A program made the translations under genes and the position numbers. From contig CAYTFK010000227.1 of NCBI GenBank assembly GCA_964436865.1, positions 1 to 11,770 of the forward strand: a stretch of 11,770 bases of DNA, in the 5' to 3' direction. This DNA is from JAXGPP01 sp964436865 (GTDB taxonomy: Bacteria > Planctomycetota > Planctomycetia > Pirellulales > Thermoguttaceae). The notes beneath the pieces were generated by a model that saw only the letters and a list, made by a program, of their open reading frames with translations, had not been told where the DNA came from and ran no database searches. Positions 1 through 6,871 of this stretch are shown in pieces. Each line of letters begins with the position of its first letter. Position 1 is the stretch's first letter.

Positions 1-349
1 GCCCGGACGCCGCAGGGCGTTTGACGCCGCCGATCACGACGGGGCCGGCCTTCGAGCGGCCATCACGCCAGAGATCGTACTGTGGGGCCACGTAGCGGTC
101 GAAGAAGGCTGCCAGGCGCTCGCGCATCTGGGCTTCACTGGCTGAGAAATCCGGGTTTCCAGCGAGGTTCTGTCTCTCGCCAGGATCGTGAGCCAAGTGG
201 TAAAGCTCGTCGGGGCCGTCGCGAAACCGGCGGGTGTACTTCCAGTCGGCCGTGCGGATCATCCGCGAGTCTTCGAACTCGCAGAAGATTTCGTTCTTCC
301 ACTCGATCGATTGGCCGCGCAGCACCGGTGAATAGTCGCGCCCCGCGAG
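1..349 (-). pseudogene. C-terminal fragment of a sulfatase, no start codon, runs off the window
   Basis: Reading the minus strand directly after the stop of the gene upstream, in the same frame, gives 116 open codons that are plainly the end of a type I sulfatase. The translation contains GRDYSPVLRGQ, then IRTADWKYTRRFRDG, then ELYHLAHDPGERQNLAGNP and a helical tail (QMRERLAAFFDRYVAPQYDLW). These match the usual 'G-x-x-L-x-P-L-L-R-G', 'D-W-K-Y' and 'E-L-Y-D-L-x-x-D-P-x-E-x-x-N-L' segments of the sulfatase C-terminal domain. The catalytic N-terminal three quarters, including the C-x-P-S-R formylglycine site, are absent. There is no start codon with a Shine-Dalgarno sequence. The fragment differs clearly from the intact sulfatase at 3102-4490, so it is not a partial copy of that gene. 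It is either a decayed remnant left by a deletion or an assembly join. The stop codon would lie outside the window. Confidence 0.75.
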
Positions 350-1735
350 TCACTTCTTCCACGAGAGCGACTTGATCTTGATGTAGTCGCCCGGCTGGCC
401 ATCGGCAACAGGATCCAGTCGGATGCCCGTAATCGCGCCGCGGTAGCCGGGAGTGGAGGCCAGATCGAGTTCGTAAACTCGGTACTCACCATCGGGCACA
501 AGCTCGAAAGTGAGGCTTCTGTCGGTGCTGAAGCGGGGTTCGCCGTGAGTCGTCCAGAGAAGACTCGCCCGGGTGTCATGGGTGCGGCAGGCGGCGGTGA
601 GGTAGAGCTTCGGGACTTCGGCGGCTTGCCAGAATCCGGCCGGCGCAATCAGTTGAGGAGCCTTCTGCTCCAAGCGGACGTGAAGTTCCCCGCGAATCGG
701 CCAGCCCTCGTCGACCGCATTGCGATAGACCCAGTGCTGGCGGTCCTTTTCGAAATGGTAGTCAGGCGGCGAAGGGCGCGGCGAGTGGGCGTAGACGTAC
801 TCTCGTATCTCGTCGAGAGTGCCGACGATGAGGACGTACTGGTACTCGTAGGCGATGTTGTGGTCGAGAATCTCCTGGTGCAGCGGCGACAGATAGCCGG
901 TAGGGGCATCCTTGCTGCCGCCCTTTCCCGGTACGCCGAAGAAGCCGCCGACGAATGAATACGCGCCCGGATGGAAGACGCCGACGCCGCGGTCGTTGTC
1001 GTCGACCAGAGCGGCCCAATTCTCCGTGGCCCGCCAGTGCTCCCAGGGCGAGCCGCCCGCATCGGCAAAGCTCGTCCACGTCTTCTTGAAACGCGTGAGC
1101 TCGCCGCCGGTGAATGGTTGATCGCCCACGTAGCTCATCACGCGATACCAGGGGCCATTGGTGTAGACGGCCGGGAGTTCCTGAGAGCGGCCGGAATACT
1201 GCGTCGTATCGCTGCGGGCGTTATTGAGCCGGCCCCGCACGTGGACCGTCTGGCCTTCAAGGCGAATCCAGCTCTCAAAAGTGCACTCGCCAGGCTCGTT
1301 GTCCAGGGGCCATTGCATGGGAATGCACCTCACGTAGATCGACTGGCCGTCGTTGCGATGCTCGACGATCCGCGAACGGTTCCCGGCACAGTCGCCCGAC
1401 TGGATCGGATTCCAACCAAGCCCGGCCCATACCTCCGCCGGCTGCTTGCCGCCCGGGGCAAATGGATTGGGGCCCGAGTAGAACGACATCTGGATCTGAC
1501 GGCCCCAGTCGTGGCTGTTGATCATGTTGGCTTCGCCAGCCGCGGCCAGGTATGTGATCGACCCGCCGAGACTCAGGTTCGCACCTACGCGAATCTGCCC
1601 GTTGTCGAGATAGCTGATCGTTTCCCCGGCAGCATGCTTGATCTCCGGTTCCGCTGCGGCGGAGAGAACCGTCACTTGCAGAAGCAAGACCGGCAGAACA
1701 AGAACTCGGCAATGACGCAAGGTAGGGAATGTCAT
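350..1735 (-). CDS. Secreted protein of unknown family, candidate carbohydrate-active beta-sandwich protein
   Basis: A 461-residue protein. I start it at 1735 rather than at the upstream in-frame ATG (1885) because this start gives a clean signal peptide (basic LRHCR, then VLVLPVLLLQVTVL, cleavage near SAAAEP at residues 25-30). The longer version would add a proline-rich stretch lying inside the preceding gene. The ATG lies one base after the stop of the MFS gene, so translation is probably coupled. Residues 40-320 are rich in aromatics and short beta-like stretches (GGSITYLA at 58-65, SHDWGRQIQMSFYSGPNPF at 74-92, ENWAALVDDNDRGVGVFHPG at 238-257). The 'D-W-G-R-x-I-Q-x-S-F' segment resembles the start of galactose-mutarotase-like folds. 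Residues 370-461 look like a C-terminal carbohydrate-binding-type beta-sandwich ending GIRLDPVADG...YIKIKSLSW. I do not recognise a named family and see no assured catalytic residues. A role on a sulfated saccharide is inferred only from the neighbouring sulfatase and carrier. Confidence 0.85.
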   Translation of the reverse strand: MTFPTLRHCRVLVLPVLLLQVTVLSAAAEPEIKHAAGETISYLDNGQIRVGANLSLGGSITYLAAAGEANMINSHDWGRQIQMSFYSGPNPFAPGGKQPAEVWAGLGWNPIQSGDCAGNRSRIVEHRNDGQSIYVRCIPMQWPLDNEPGECTFESWIRLEGQTVHVRGRLNNARSDTTQYSGRSQELPAVYTNGPWYRVMSYVGDQPFTGGELTRFKKTWTSFADAGGSPWEHWRATENWAALVDDNDRGVGVFHPGAYSFVGGFFGVPGKGGSKDAPTGYLSPLHQEILDHNIAYEYQYVLIVGTLDEIREYVYAHSPRPSPPDYHFEKDRQHWVYRNAVDEGWPIRGELHVRLEQKAPQLIAPAGFWQAAEVPKLYLTAACRTHDTRASLLWTTHGEPRFSTDRSLTFELVPDGEYRVYELDLASTPGYRGAITGIRLDPVADGQPGDYIKIKSLSWKK

Positions 1736-1736
1736 G

Positions 1737-3038
1737 TCACTTCGCCGTTGCTTCGGCAGGCTTGGAGGGAAAGAGCAGAACAAACAGCACCAGGCAGCCG
1801 GCGCAGATGGCGGCGCAGGAAAGCCAGATGCTGGTCCAGTCGCGAACCGTGGCGGCGCCGGAACCGGTGGTGAACCACTTGCCAATCTGGCCGCTCACGA
1901 ATCCGCCGACGAAGAACCCCAACGCGAGGACGAACGTGCCGTAGATCGTCTGCATACTGCCGCGGATGTCGGCCATGGCGATGCGATCGACGTAGATGTA
2001 GCCCACCGCCATGAAGCAGCCGAAGCAGAAACCGTGCAACGCCTGCCCGGCGGCGCCGAGGATGAGCTTGCCGGTGAAAGGCGGATCGAGGCCGAACACC
2101 AGCGCGAAGAGCAGGCAGCGAGCCAGGTAGGCGGTGATTCCCAGCAGCATGGTTCCCTTGAAACCAAGACGCTTGATGAACAGGCCCAGGACGGCCAGCA
2201 CAACCAGTTCGCATATCTGGCCCACCGAACTGATGGTCTGCTCGTACGCACCCCAGTCGCCGGTGTCGAGAATCGCCCGCATGAAGGGGCTGTACCAGAC
2301 GATGACAAACTGGTGAGCAATGGCGATGAAGAAGCTGACCACGACCAGCACGAGGAAATCGCGCTGGCGGAGCATGGCGACCACCGCTCCGGGAGCGTAG
2401 GGACGTTCCTTCTGTTGCTTCGGAGGGGTGTGAGGCAGCGTGAGGCTGTAGATGCCCATCGCCAGGCCGACGATCCCGGAAAGGACGAAGGCGAAGCTTC
2501 GGGCGCGATCCAATTCGGTTCCGTCAAGGCCGCGGAGCCACCAGAACTCGACGAGGTAAGCGGGCACGATGTAGCCCAACGTGCCGAAAAGCCTCACCCA
2601 GGGAAACTCGAGGTCGCTCTTCTTCAGGTGCTGAAAGGCGAGTGAGTTGGTGAGCATCATTGTGGGCACGTAGAGGACGGAATACGCCGTTCCCAACAGG
2701 ATCACCGGCCAGACTTCAGTCTGCGTCGCCAATGCGAGCATGAGCAGTCCGCCGGCGAAATGGCAGGCGGCCATCACCCGTTCCGTGGCAAAGAGGCGGT
2801 CGACAAGCTGGCCGAAGATGAAGGGGGCGAGGATCGGGCCGACGGCCAGCGCCGAACTGAAGATGCCCACCTGCATGGCGGTGAAACCGAGCGACCGCTC
2901 GACATAGACCGAAGCGATCGGCAGGTATGCGCCCTGCACGAAATACTGCAGGAACATCATCACCGACAGCCGCGAGAGCATCACGGATGACGACCGTTCG
3001 CGGGAGAGACCATTCGCCAGCGAGGGATCAGCGGTCAT
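1737..3038 (-). CDS. MFS transporter, nucleoside:H+ symporter (NupG/XapB)-like family
   Basis: A 433-residue inner-membrane carrier with about twelve hydrophobic segments in two halves. The first half has SVMMFLQYFVQGAYLPIASVY (25-45), a motif A-like loop FGQLVDRLFATERV (75-88) and W-V-R-L-F-G-T-L-G-Y (147-156). A cytoplasmic linker LPHTPPKQQKERPY (201-214) precedes the second half, which has IAHQFVIVWYSPF (240-252) and GQALHGFCFGCFMAVGYIYVDR (331-352). The W-x-R-x-x-G-T-x-G and Q-x-L-H-G-x-x-F-G segments are typical of the nucleoside:H+ symporter branch. In planctomycetes and related bacteria many members of this branch sit in sugar-degradation loci, so the substrate may be a sugar or sugar acid rather than a nucleoside. 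The start at 3038 is the first ATG, with only a weak G-rich Shine-Dalgarno (GGGGGC). It is 63 bp downstream of the sulfatase and 1 bp upstream of the secreted protein, which indicates one transcript. Confidence 0.9.
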   Translation of the reverse strand: MTADPSLANGLSRERSSSVMLSRLSVMMFLQYFVQGAYLPIASVYVERSLGFTAMQVGIFSSALAVGPILAPFIFGQLVDRLFATERVMAACHFAGGLLMLALATQTEVWPVILLGTAYSVLYVPTMMLTNSLAFQHLKKSDLEFPWVRLFGTLGYIVPAYLVEFWWLRGLDGTELDRARSFAFVLSGIVGLAMGIYSLTLPHTPPKQQKERPYAPGAVVAMLRQRDFLVLVVVSFFIAIAHQFVIVWYSPFMRAILDTGDWGAYEQTISSVGQICELVVLAVLGLFIKRLGFKGTMLLGITAYLARCLLFALVFGLDPPFTGKLILGAAGQALHGFCFGCFMAVGYIYVDRIAMADIRGSMQTIYGTFVLALGFFVGGFVSGQIGKWFTTGSGAATVRDWTSIWLSCAAICAGCLVLFVLLFPSKPAEATAK

Positions 3039-3101
3039 AACAGGCCCCCGGGGAAAACGTGTTGATGTTGTCGTCGGCCGATCATGGCCGGTAAACGTTG
3101 C

Positions 3102-4490
3102 CTATCGCGCCGCCTTTGCCGCCGCCTTGCCGGATCGACGTTCGAGCGTCGTCGGCCAATTCGGATCGTCGACGCGAGCTTTGTTCATGAGGACCTCGGC
3201 GCGGGCGACTAGATCCGGCTTGTCTCGCGCAAGATCCTTCGTCTCGCCGCGATCGCTTTCGAGGTCGTACAGTTCGATTGGTGCCGCCGGCCCGTTGCGA
3301 ACCGCTTTCCAGTTGCCAAAACGGATGGCCTGGATGAAGCGTCCTTCGTGAAGCTCCCAGTAGAAGTAATCCCGCTTCGGCGCCGGCCCGCCGCGAAGCA
3401 TGTCAACGAGCGAGTAACCGTTGGTAGTGTACGAGGCCGGCGGCTCGACGCCGGCCAGTTCGGCCGCGGTAGGCAGAAAATCCCAGAACGCCCACGGTTC
3501 GTCGCACAGCCGCCCCGCCGGGACCACGCCCGGCCAGCGGGCAATCGCCGCCTGCCGAAGGCCTCCTTCATACATGGAACGCTTGAAGCCTCGAAGCCCG
3601 TTGTTGGCCTGCTCGAAGCGCCGGCCCATGGCTGATTGCGGTTCGAACGACGAGCCGTTGTCGCCCGCGACGAAAACCAGCGTCCGCTTGTCGAGGCCAA
3701 GTTCTTCAAGCAGGTCAAGAAGGCGTCCGACGTCGCTGTCGAGTCTCGTGACCTGCGCGGCGTAGGCCTTCTGCTGAGGCGTCCAGTCGGTCGCGCCGTA
3801 TTGGCCGAAATCGTCGATTTCATTCCGGCCATGCGGGAGGGTTATTGAGTAGAACAGGAAGAACGGATGGTCTTTCTGCTGGCGCACCCAATTGAGCGTC
3901 TCATCGGCGATCAGGTCCTGGGCGTAGATCGGGCCGATCCCTTTGCCATCGTTGCCGGCAAGTTGGAATCGCTGGTCGTCGTTGTAGAGGTACGTTGGAA
4001 AGTAACTGTGTGCGTGGCGTTGGCAGTTGTAGCCAAAGAAGTGGTCGAAGCCCACCTTGAGCGGACTGCCGGTGGTATCGAACATGCCCATGCCCCACTT
4101 GCCGATACACGCGGTGGCGTATCCGGCGTCCTTAAGCAGCCTGGCGACGGTGAAGGTGCCGGCAGGCAGCGGCATCTGGCCCTCCGGCTGGATCTCGCGG
4201 TTCGCCCGGATCGGGCAGTGTCCCATGTCGAGGCCGGTGATAAGCGACGCCCGCGATGGGGCGCAGACCGTGGTGCCGCTGTAGGCCTGGGTGAACCGGG
4301 TCCCCTCGGCGGCCATGCGGTCCAGACGCGGCGTTTTGATGAGCTTCTGGCCGTAGCAGCCAAGGTCGCCCTGGGCGAGGTCGTCGGCCAGAACGAAGAT
4401 GATGTTTGGCTTTTGTTCGGCCGCGGTTGCCGAGGCCAGAAGTCCTCCAGCGGCCATGGCGAACAGGAATCCGGTATTTATGGGGCGCAT
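3102..4490 (-). CDS. Type I (formylglycine-dependent) sulfatase, exported
   Basis: A 462-residue arylsulfatase-type enzyme that would hydrolyse sulfate esters in the periplasm. The start at 4490 is chosen over the upstream ATG at 4706 because it is preceded by a good Shine-Dalgarno (AGGTGAG) and begins with a signal peptide (MRPINTGFLFAMAAGGLLASATA, then AEQKPNIIFVLADD). The longer form would run through the promoter region. Visible active-site residues are metal ligands D36/D37 (VLADDLAQGDLGCYG), the formylglycine motif C76-A-P-S-R80 followed by ASLITG, K131 in GKWGMG, H220 in SITLPHG, D277-N278 in VAGDNGSS, and K303 in LRGFKRSMYEGG. The C-terminal domain has RFGNWKAVRNG and IELYDLESDRGETKDLA. 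Length is typical. C76 must be converted to formylglycine by an FGE or anSME enzyme encoded elsewhere. It is the first gene of the apparent minus-strand operon. The exact sulfatase subfamily and substrate cannot be read by eye. Confidence 0.95.
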   Translation of the reverse strand: MRPINTGFLFAMAAGGLLASATAAEQKPNIIFVLADDLAQGDLGCYGQKLIKTPRLDRMAAEGTRFTQAYSGTTVCAPSRASLITGLDMGHCPIRANREIQPEGQMPLPAGTFTVARLLKDAGYATACIGKWGMGMFDTTGSPLKVGFDHFFGYNCQRHAHSYFPTYLYNDDQRFQLAGNDGKGIGPIYAQDLIADETLNWVRQQKDHPFFLFYSITLPHGRNEIDDFGQYGATDWTPQQKAYAAQVTRLDSDVGRLLDLLEELGLDKRTLVFVAGDNGSSFEPQSAMGRRFEQANNGLRGFKRSMYEGGLRQAAIARWPGVVPAGRLCDEPWAFWDFLPTAAELAGVEPPASYTTNGYSLVDMLRGGPAPKRDYFYWELHEGRFIQAIRFGNWKAVRNGPAAPIELYDLESDRGETKDLARDKPDLVARAEVLMNKARVDDPNWPTTLERRSGKAAAKAAR

Positions 4491-4562
4491 GGAAATCTCA
4501 CCTGTCACGGATGGGCCAATTGTGCGGGTCAGGAGCCCAGCCTGGTTCCCCGTTTGCCGGAA

Positions 4563-4589
4563 CGATCCATCCGGATTGCGGATGGATCG
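4563..4589. promoter_or_regulatory. Perfect 10-bp inverted repeat in the divergent promoter region, candidate operator
   Basis: CGATCCATCC and its exact reverse complement GGATGGATCG flank a 7-base spacer. The dyad lies 73 bases before the sulfatase start and 93 bases before the peptidase start, and ends 14 bases upstream of the likely -35 of the peptidase. A two-fold symmetric site of this size is what a dimeric repressor or activator would bind. If transcription of the sulfatase starts near 4618, the same sequence would form a strong hairpin in its 5' leader. No regulator gene is present in the window. Confidence 0.5.
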
Positions 4590-4603
4590 GCCGCGCTGCC
4601 GGG

Positions 4604-4631
4604 TTGCGGGACGGGACCGGAGATATACTAT
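4604..4631 (+). promoter_or_regulatory. Candidate sigma70-like promoter of the S9 peptidase gene
   Basis: TTGCGG (4604-4609) and TACTAT (4626-4631) are separated by 16 bases. An alternative -10, TATACT, lies at 4624-4629 with a shorter spacer. Transcription would start about 45 bases before the ATG at 4682, which has a strong Shine-Dalgarno AAGGAG at 4671-4676. Prediction by consensus only. Confidence 0.4.
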
Positions 4632-4632
4632 A
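4627..4632 (-). promoter_or_regulatory. Candidate -10 element of the sulfatase operon
   Basis: On the minus strand the A/T island reads TATAGT, overlapping the plus-strand -10 on the other face of the same island. No good -35 is seen 16-18 bases upstream. It is the only A/T-rich spot in the 191-bp gap, so it is the best candidate for both directions. Confidence 0.3.
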
Positions 4633-4681
4633 AGGCACACGGCTCTACCGCACGAGATGCTCGCCGAGAAAAGGAGTAGCC

Positions 4682-6775
4682 ATGCCCCAACGCCACGTTT
4701 TTGCACCGTGCCTGATTCGACCCGTCGGACGCCCCGTCTTCTGGGCGGCGATGCTCGTGTTTGCCGCGATTGCCACAGGCGGGCGGGGGCAGGCGGAAGA
4801 ACTGCTCACACCGCGTCGCGTGGCTGAACTGCGGGCCGTCGGAGCGGCGGTTGTCTCGCCGGATGGGCAGTTGGTGGCCTACACACTGAGCGTTCCCCGC
4901 AAGCTGCTCGAAGAGGATGATGGGTCGGCTTGGACTGAATTGCACGTGGTCGACGCCAATGGCAAGTCGCGACCTTTTGTGACCGGCAAGGTAAACGTAT
5001 CGGAAATTGGCTGGGTGCCCGATGGCCGATCGGTCGTCTTCGTGGCGAAGCGGAACGAAGATGCCCATACCGCCTTGTATGCGATTCCGATCGACGGCGG
5101 CGAAGCGCGAAGGTTGATGAAACTCGATTCCGACGTCAGCAGCCCGTCATTCAGCCCCGACGGCAAGACAGTGGCCCTGCTCGCCCAGGAACCGCTTTCC
5201 AAGGAGCGGCAGGAGTATCGCGACAAGGGATTCAATCCCGAAATTTATGAAGAGGATGCCCGGCCGACGAAGGTGTGGATTGCGGCGGTTGACGGCTCCC
5301 AGAAACCCCGGTCGCTCAATCTGACCGGCTCCGCGTCATACGTCGAGTGGAGCCCGACAGCGAGACAGTTGCTCGTTGTACTCGCGCCTCGCCCGCTGGT
5401 CGACGACAGCTATATGTTCAAGCGGGTCCACATTGTGGACGTCGATACAGGCAAGGAACTCGACCGCATCGAGAATCCCGGCAAGCTGGGCCAGGTGTCC
5501 TGGAGCCCCGACGGCAAGCACGTGGCGATGATCGCGGGCGTAGACGCGAACGATCCGGCTGACGGCCGTCTGATGGTCGCGCCCGTGCCCGGCGGAGGAG
5601 CCCCGCGCGACCTGATGCCCGATTATCAGGCGCACGTCAACTCGTTTGCCTGGAAGGATGCCGAGACGCTCGTCTGGATCGCCGATGAAGGAACCGGGAC
5701 GACGCTCGGAGAAGTCGGCCTTCAAGGTCCGCGACGTGTTCGCTCGAGTGGTCCAGGCCCGGTGCTGGGCGGCTTGTCGCTCAGCGACAATGGCCAGGTC
5801 ATGGCTGCCACCGGCAGCGCGCCCGAGCACCCCCCGGAGGCTTTCTTAATTCCGGATGCCGACTCGGCGGCGAAGCGGCTGACGTCGAGTAATCCCTGGC
5901 TCAAGGATATCCGTCTGGCCAGGCAGGAAGTCGTTAAATGGAAAGCGGCCGACGGGTTGGAGTTGGAGGGGGTGCTAGTCTACCCGGTGAACCACGAAGA
6001 GGGCAGACGCTATCCGTTGATCCTCTCGGTTCATGGCGGCCCGGAGGCCCACGTGAGTAACGGGTGGGTGACCAGCTATTCCCAGCCGGGCCAAACCGCA
6101 GCCGCCCGCGGGTTTGCCGTCTTTTCTCCAAACTATCGCGGCAGCACGGGGCGGGGAGTGGAGTTTTCCAAAATGGGGCAGGCCGACGCGGCCGGCAAGG
6201 AATTTCAGGACTTGGTAGACGCCGTCGATCACCTGGTGGCAATCGGCCTGGTCGACAAGACGAAAGTCGGCATCACAGGCGGTTCCTATGGCGGCTATGC
6301 CTCGGCTTGGGGCGCGACCTACTATTCCGAGCGGTTCGCTGCGAGCGTGATGTTCGTGGGGATCAGTGACAACGTTTCAAAGCTGGGCACGACCGACATT
6401 CCCGAAGAAATGTACCTGGTGCACCACCGCAAGCGGCTGTGGGAAGACTGGGACTATTTCCTCCAGCGAAGCCCGATCCGGCATGTTGAAAAGGCACAGA
6501 CTCCAACGCTGATTCTCCACGGCAAGGTCGATCCCCGGGTCCACCCGTCACAGTCGCTGGAACTGTATCGGCATCTGAAGACGATCGGCAAAGCTCCGGT
6601 GCGGCTGATCCTTTATCCGGGCGAGGGGCACGGCAACCGCCGTGCGGCAACGCGGTTTGACTACAACGTGCGGATGCTCCGCTGGATGGAGCACTACCTG
6701 CAGGGTCCCGGCGGCGATCCGCCGAGCGCGGAGATCGACTACGCGGCGGAGTTGGGGAAAAAAGGCCCCGAATAA
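4682..6775 (+). CDS. S9 family serine peptidase (acylaminoacyl-peptidase / dipeptidyl-peptidase type), exported
   Basis: A 697-residue prolyl-oligopeptidase-family peptidase. It probably acts in the periplasm on short peptides, since the N-terminus carries a signal sequence (hydrophobic VFWAAMLVFAAIATG at 19-33, processing near GQAEE). Residues about 45-400 form the beta-propeller, with repeated blades marked by S-P-D-G or W-S-P-D-G turns (59-62, 158-161, 273-278) and DADS at 392-395. Residues about 415-675 form the alpha/beta hydrolase: ILSVHGGPE (447-455) supplies the oxyanion region, FSPNYRGSTGRG (481-492) follows, and the triad is S535 in GGSYGGY, D617 in HGKVDPRVHPSQS and H650 in PGEGHGNRR. 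Length fits the family. The ATG follows a strong Shine-Dalgarno at 5 bases spacing. It is transcribed divergently from the sulfatase operon and has no co-directional partner in the window, so it is probably monocistronic. The exact cleavage preference is unknown. Confidence 0.93.
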   Translation: MPQRHVFAPCLIRPVGRPVFWAAMLVFAAIATGGRGQAEELLTPRRVAELRAVGAAVVSPDGQLVAYTLSVPRKLLEEDDGSAWTELHVVDANGKSRPFVTGKVNVSEIGWVPDGRSVVFVAKRNEDAHTALYAIPIDGGEARRLMKLDSDVSSPSFSPDGKTVALLAQEPLSKERQEYRDKGFNPEIYEEDARPTKVWIAAVDGSQKPRSLNLTGSASYVEWSPTARQLLVVLAPRPLVDDSYMFKRVHIVDVDTGKELDRIENPGKLGQVSWSPDGKHVAMIAGVDANDPADGRLMVAPVPGGGAPRDLMPDYQAHVNSFAWKDAETLVWIADEGTGTTLGEVGLQGPRRVRSSGPGPVLGGLSLSDNGQVMAATGSAPEHPPEAFLIPDADSAAKRLTSSNPWLKDIRLARQEVVKWKAADGLELEGVLVYPVNHEEGRRYPLILSVHGGPEAHVSNGWVTSYSQPGQTAAARGFAVFSPNYRGSTGRGVEFSKMGQADAAGKEFQDLVDAVDHLVAIGLVDKTKVGITGGSYGGYASAWGATYYSERFAASVMFVGISDNVSKLGTTDIPEEMYLVHHRKRLWEDWDYFLQRSPIRHVEKAQTPTLILHGKVDPRVHPSQSLELYRHLKTIGKAPVRLILYPGEGHGNRRAATRFDYNVRMLRWMEHYLQGPGGDPPSAEIDYAAELGKKGPE

Positions 6776-6838
6776 GAGCCTCGCGCCGAGACGCGGACGC
6801 ATCGCCCCCGTCGCCCCACCGCCCCGCTCTCGCTGCCC

Positions 6839-6859
6839 GCTGAAAGCTGAAAGCTGATA
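6839..6859. repeat. Short tandem heptamer repeat between convergent genes
   Basis: Three adjoining heptamers, GCTGAAA (6839), GCTGAAA (6846) and GCTGATA (6853), lie just beyond the end of the permease gene in the 96-bp gap between the convergent peptidase and permease genes. From memory, similar runs of GCTTTCA units occur in intergenic DNA of several environmental bacteria; not searched here. Confidence 0.6.
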
Positions 6860-6871
6860 GCCGGAAGCTTT
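6850..6871. terminator. Weak hairpin between convergent genes, possible bidirectional terminator
   Basis: AAAGCT (6850-6855) and AGCTTT (6866-6871) form a 6-bp stem with a 10-base loop, a few bases beyond the converging stop codons (6775 and 6872-6874). The stem is A/T-rich at its base and has no long U-tract, and its right arm touches the permease stop codon. Only position supports a terminator role. Confidence 0.2.

Noticed and set aside
1736..1885. A 50-residue N-terminal extension of the secreted protein
   Set aside because: It lies within the MFS coding sequence, is Pro-rich and would bury the clear signal peptide.
3075..3090. CGGCC-GATCAT-GGCCG hairpin between the sulfatase and MFS genes
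   Set aside because: Only a 5-bp stem without a U-tract, in G/C-rich DNA; too weak to call a terminator or processing site.
4491..4706. A 72-residue N-terminal extension of the sulfatase
   Set aside because: It runs through the divergent promoter and inverted repeat. The start at 4490 has a Shine-Dalgarno and a signal peptide.
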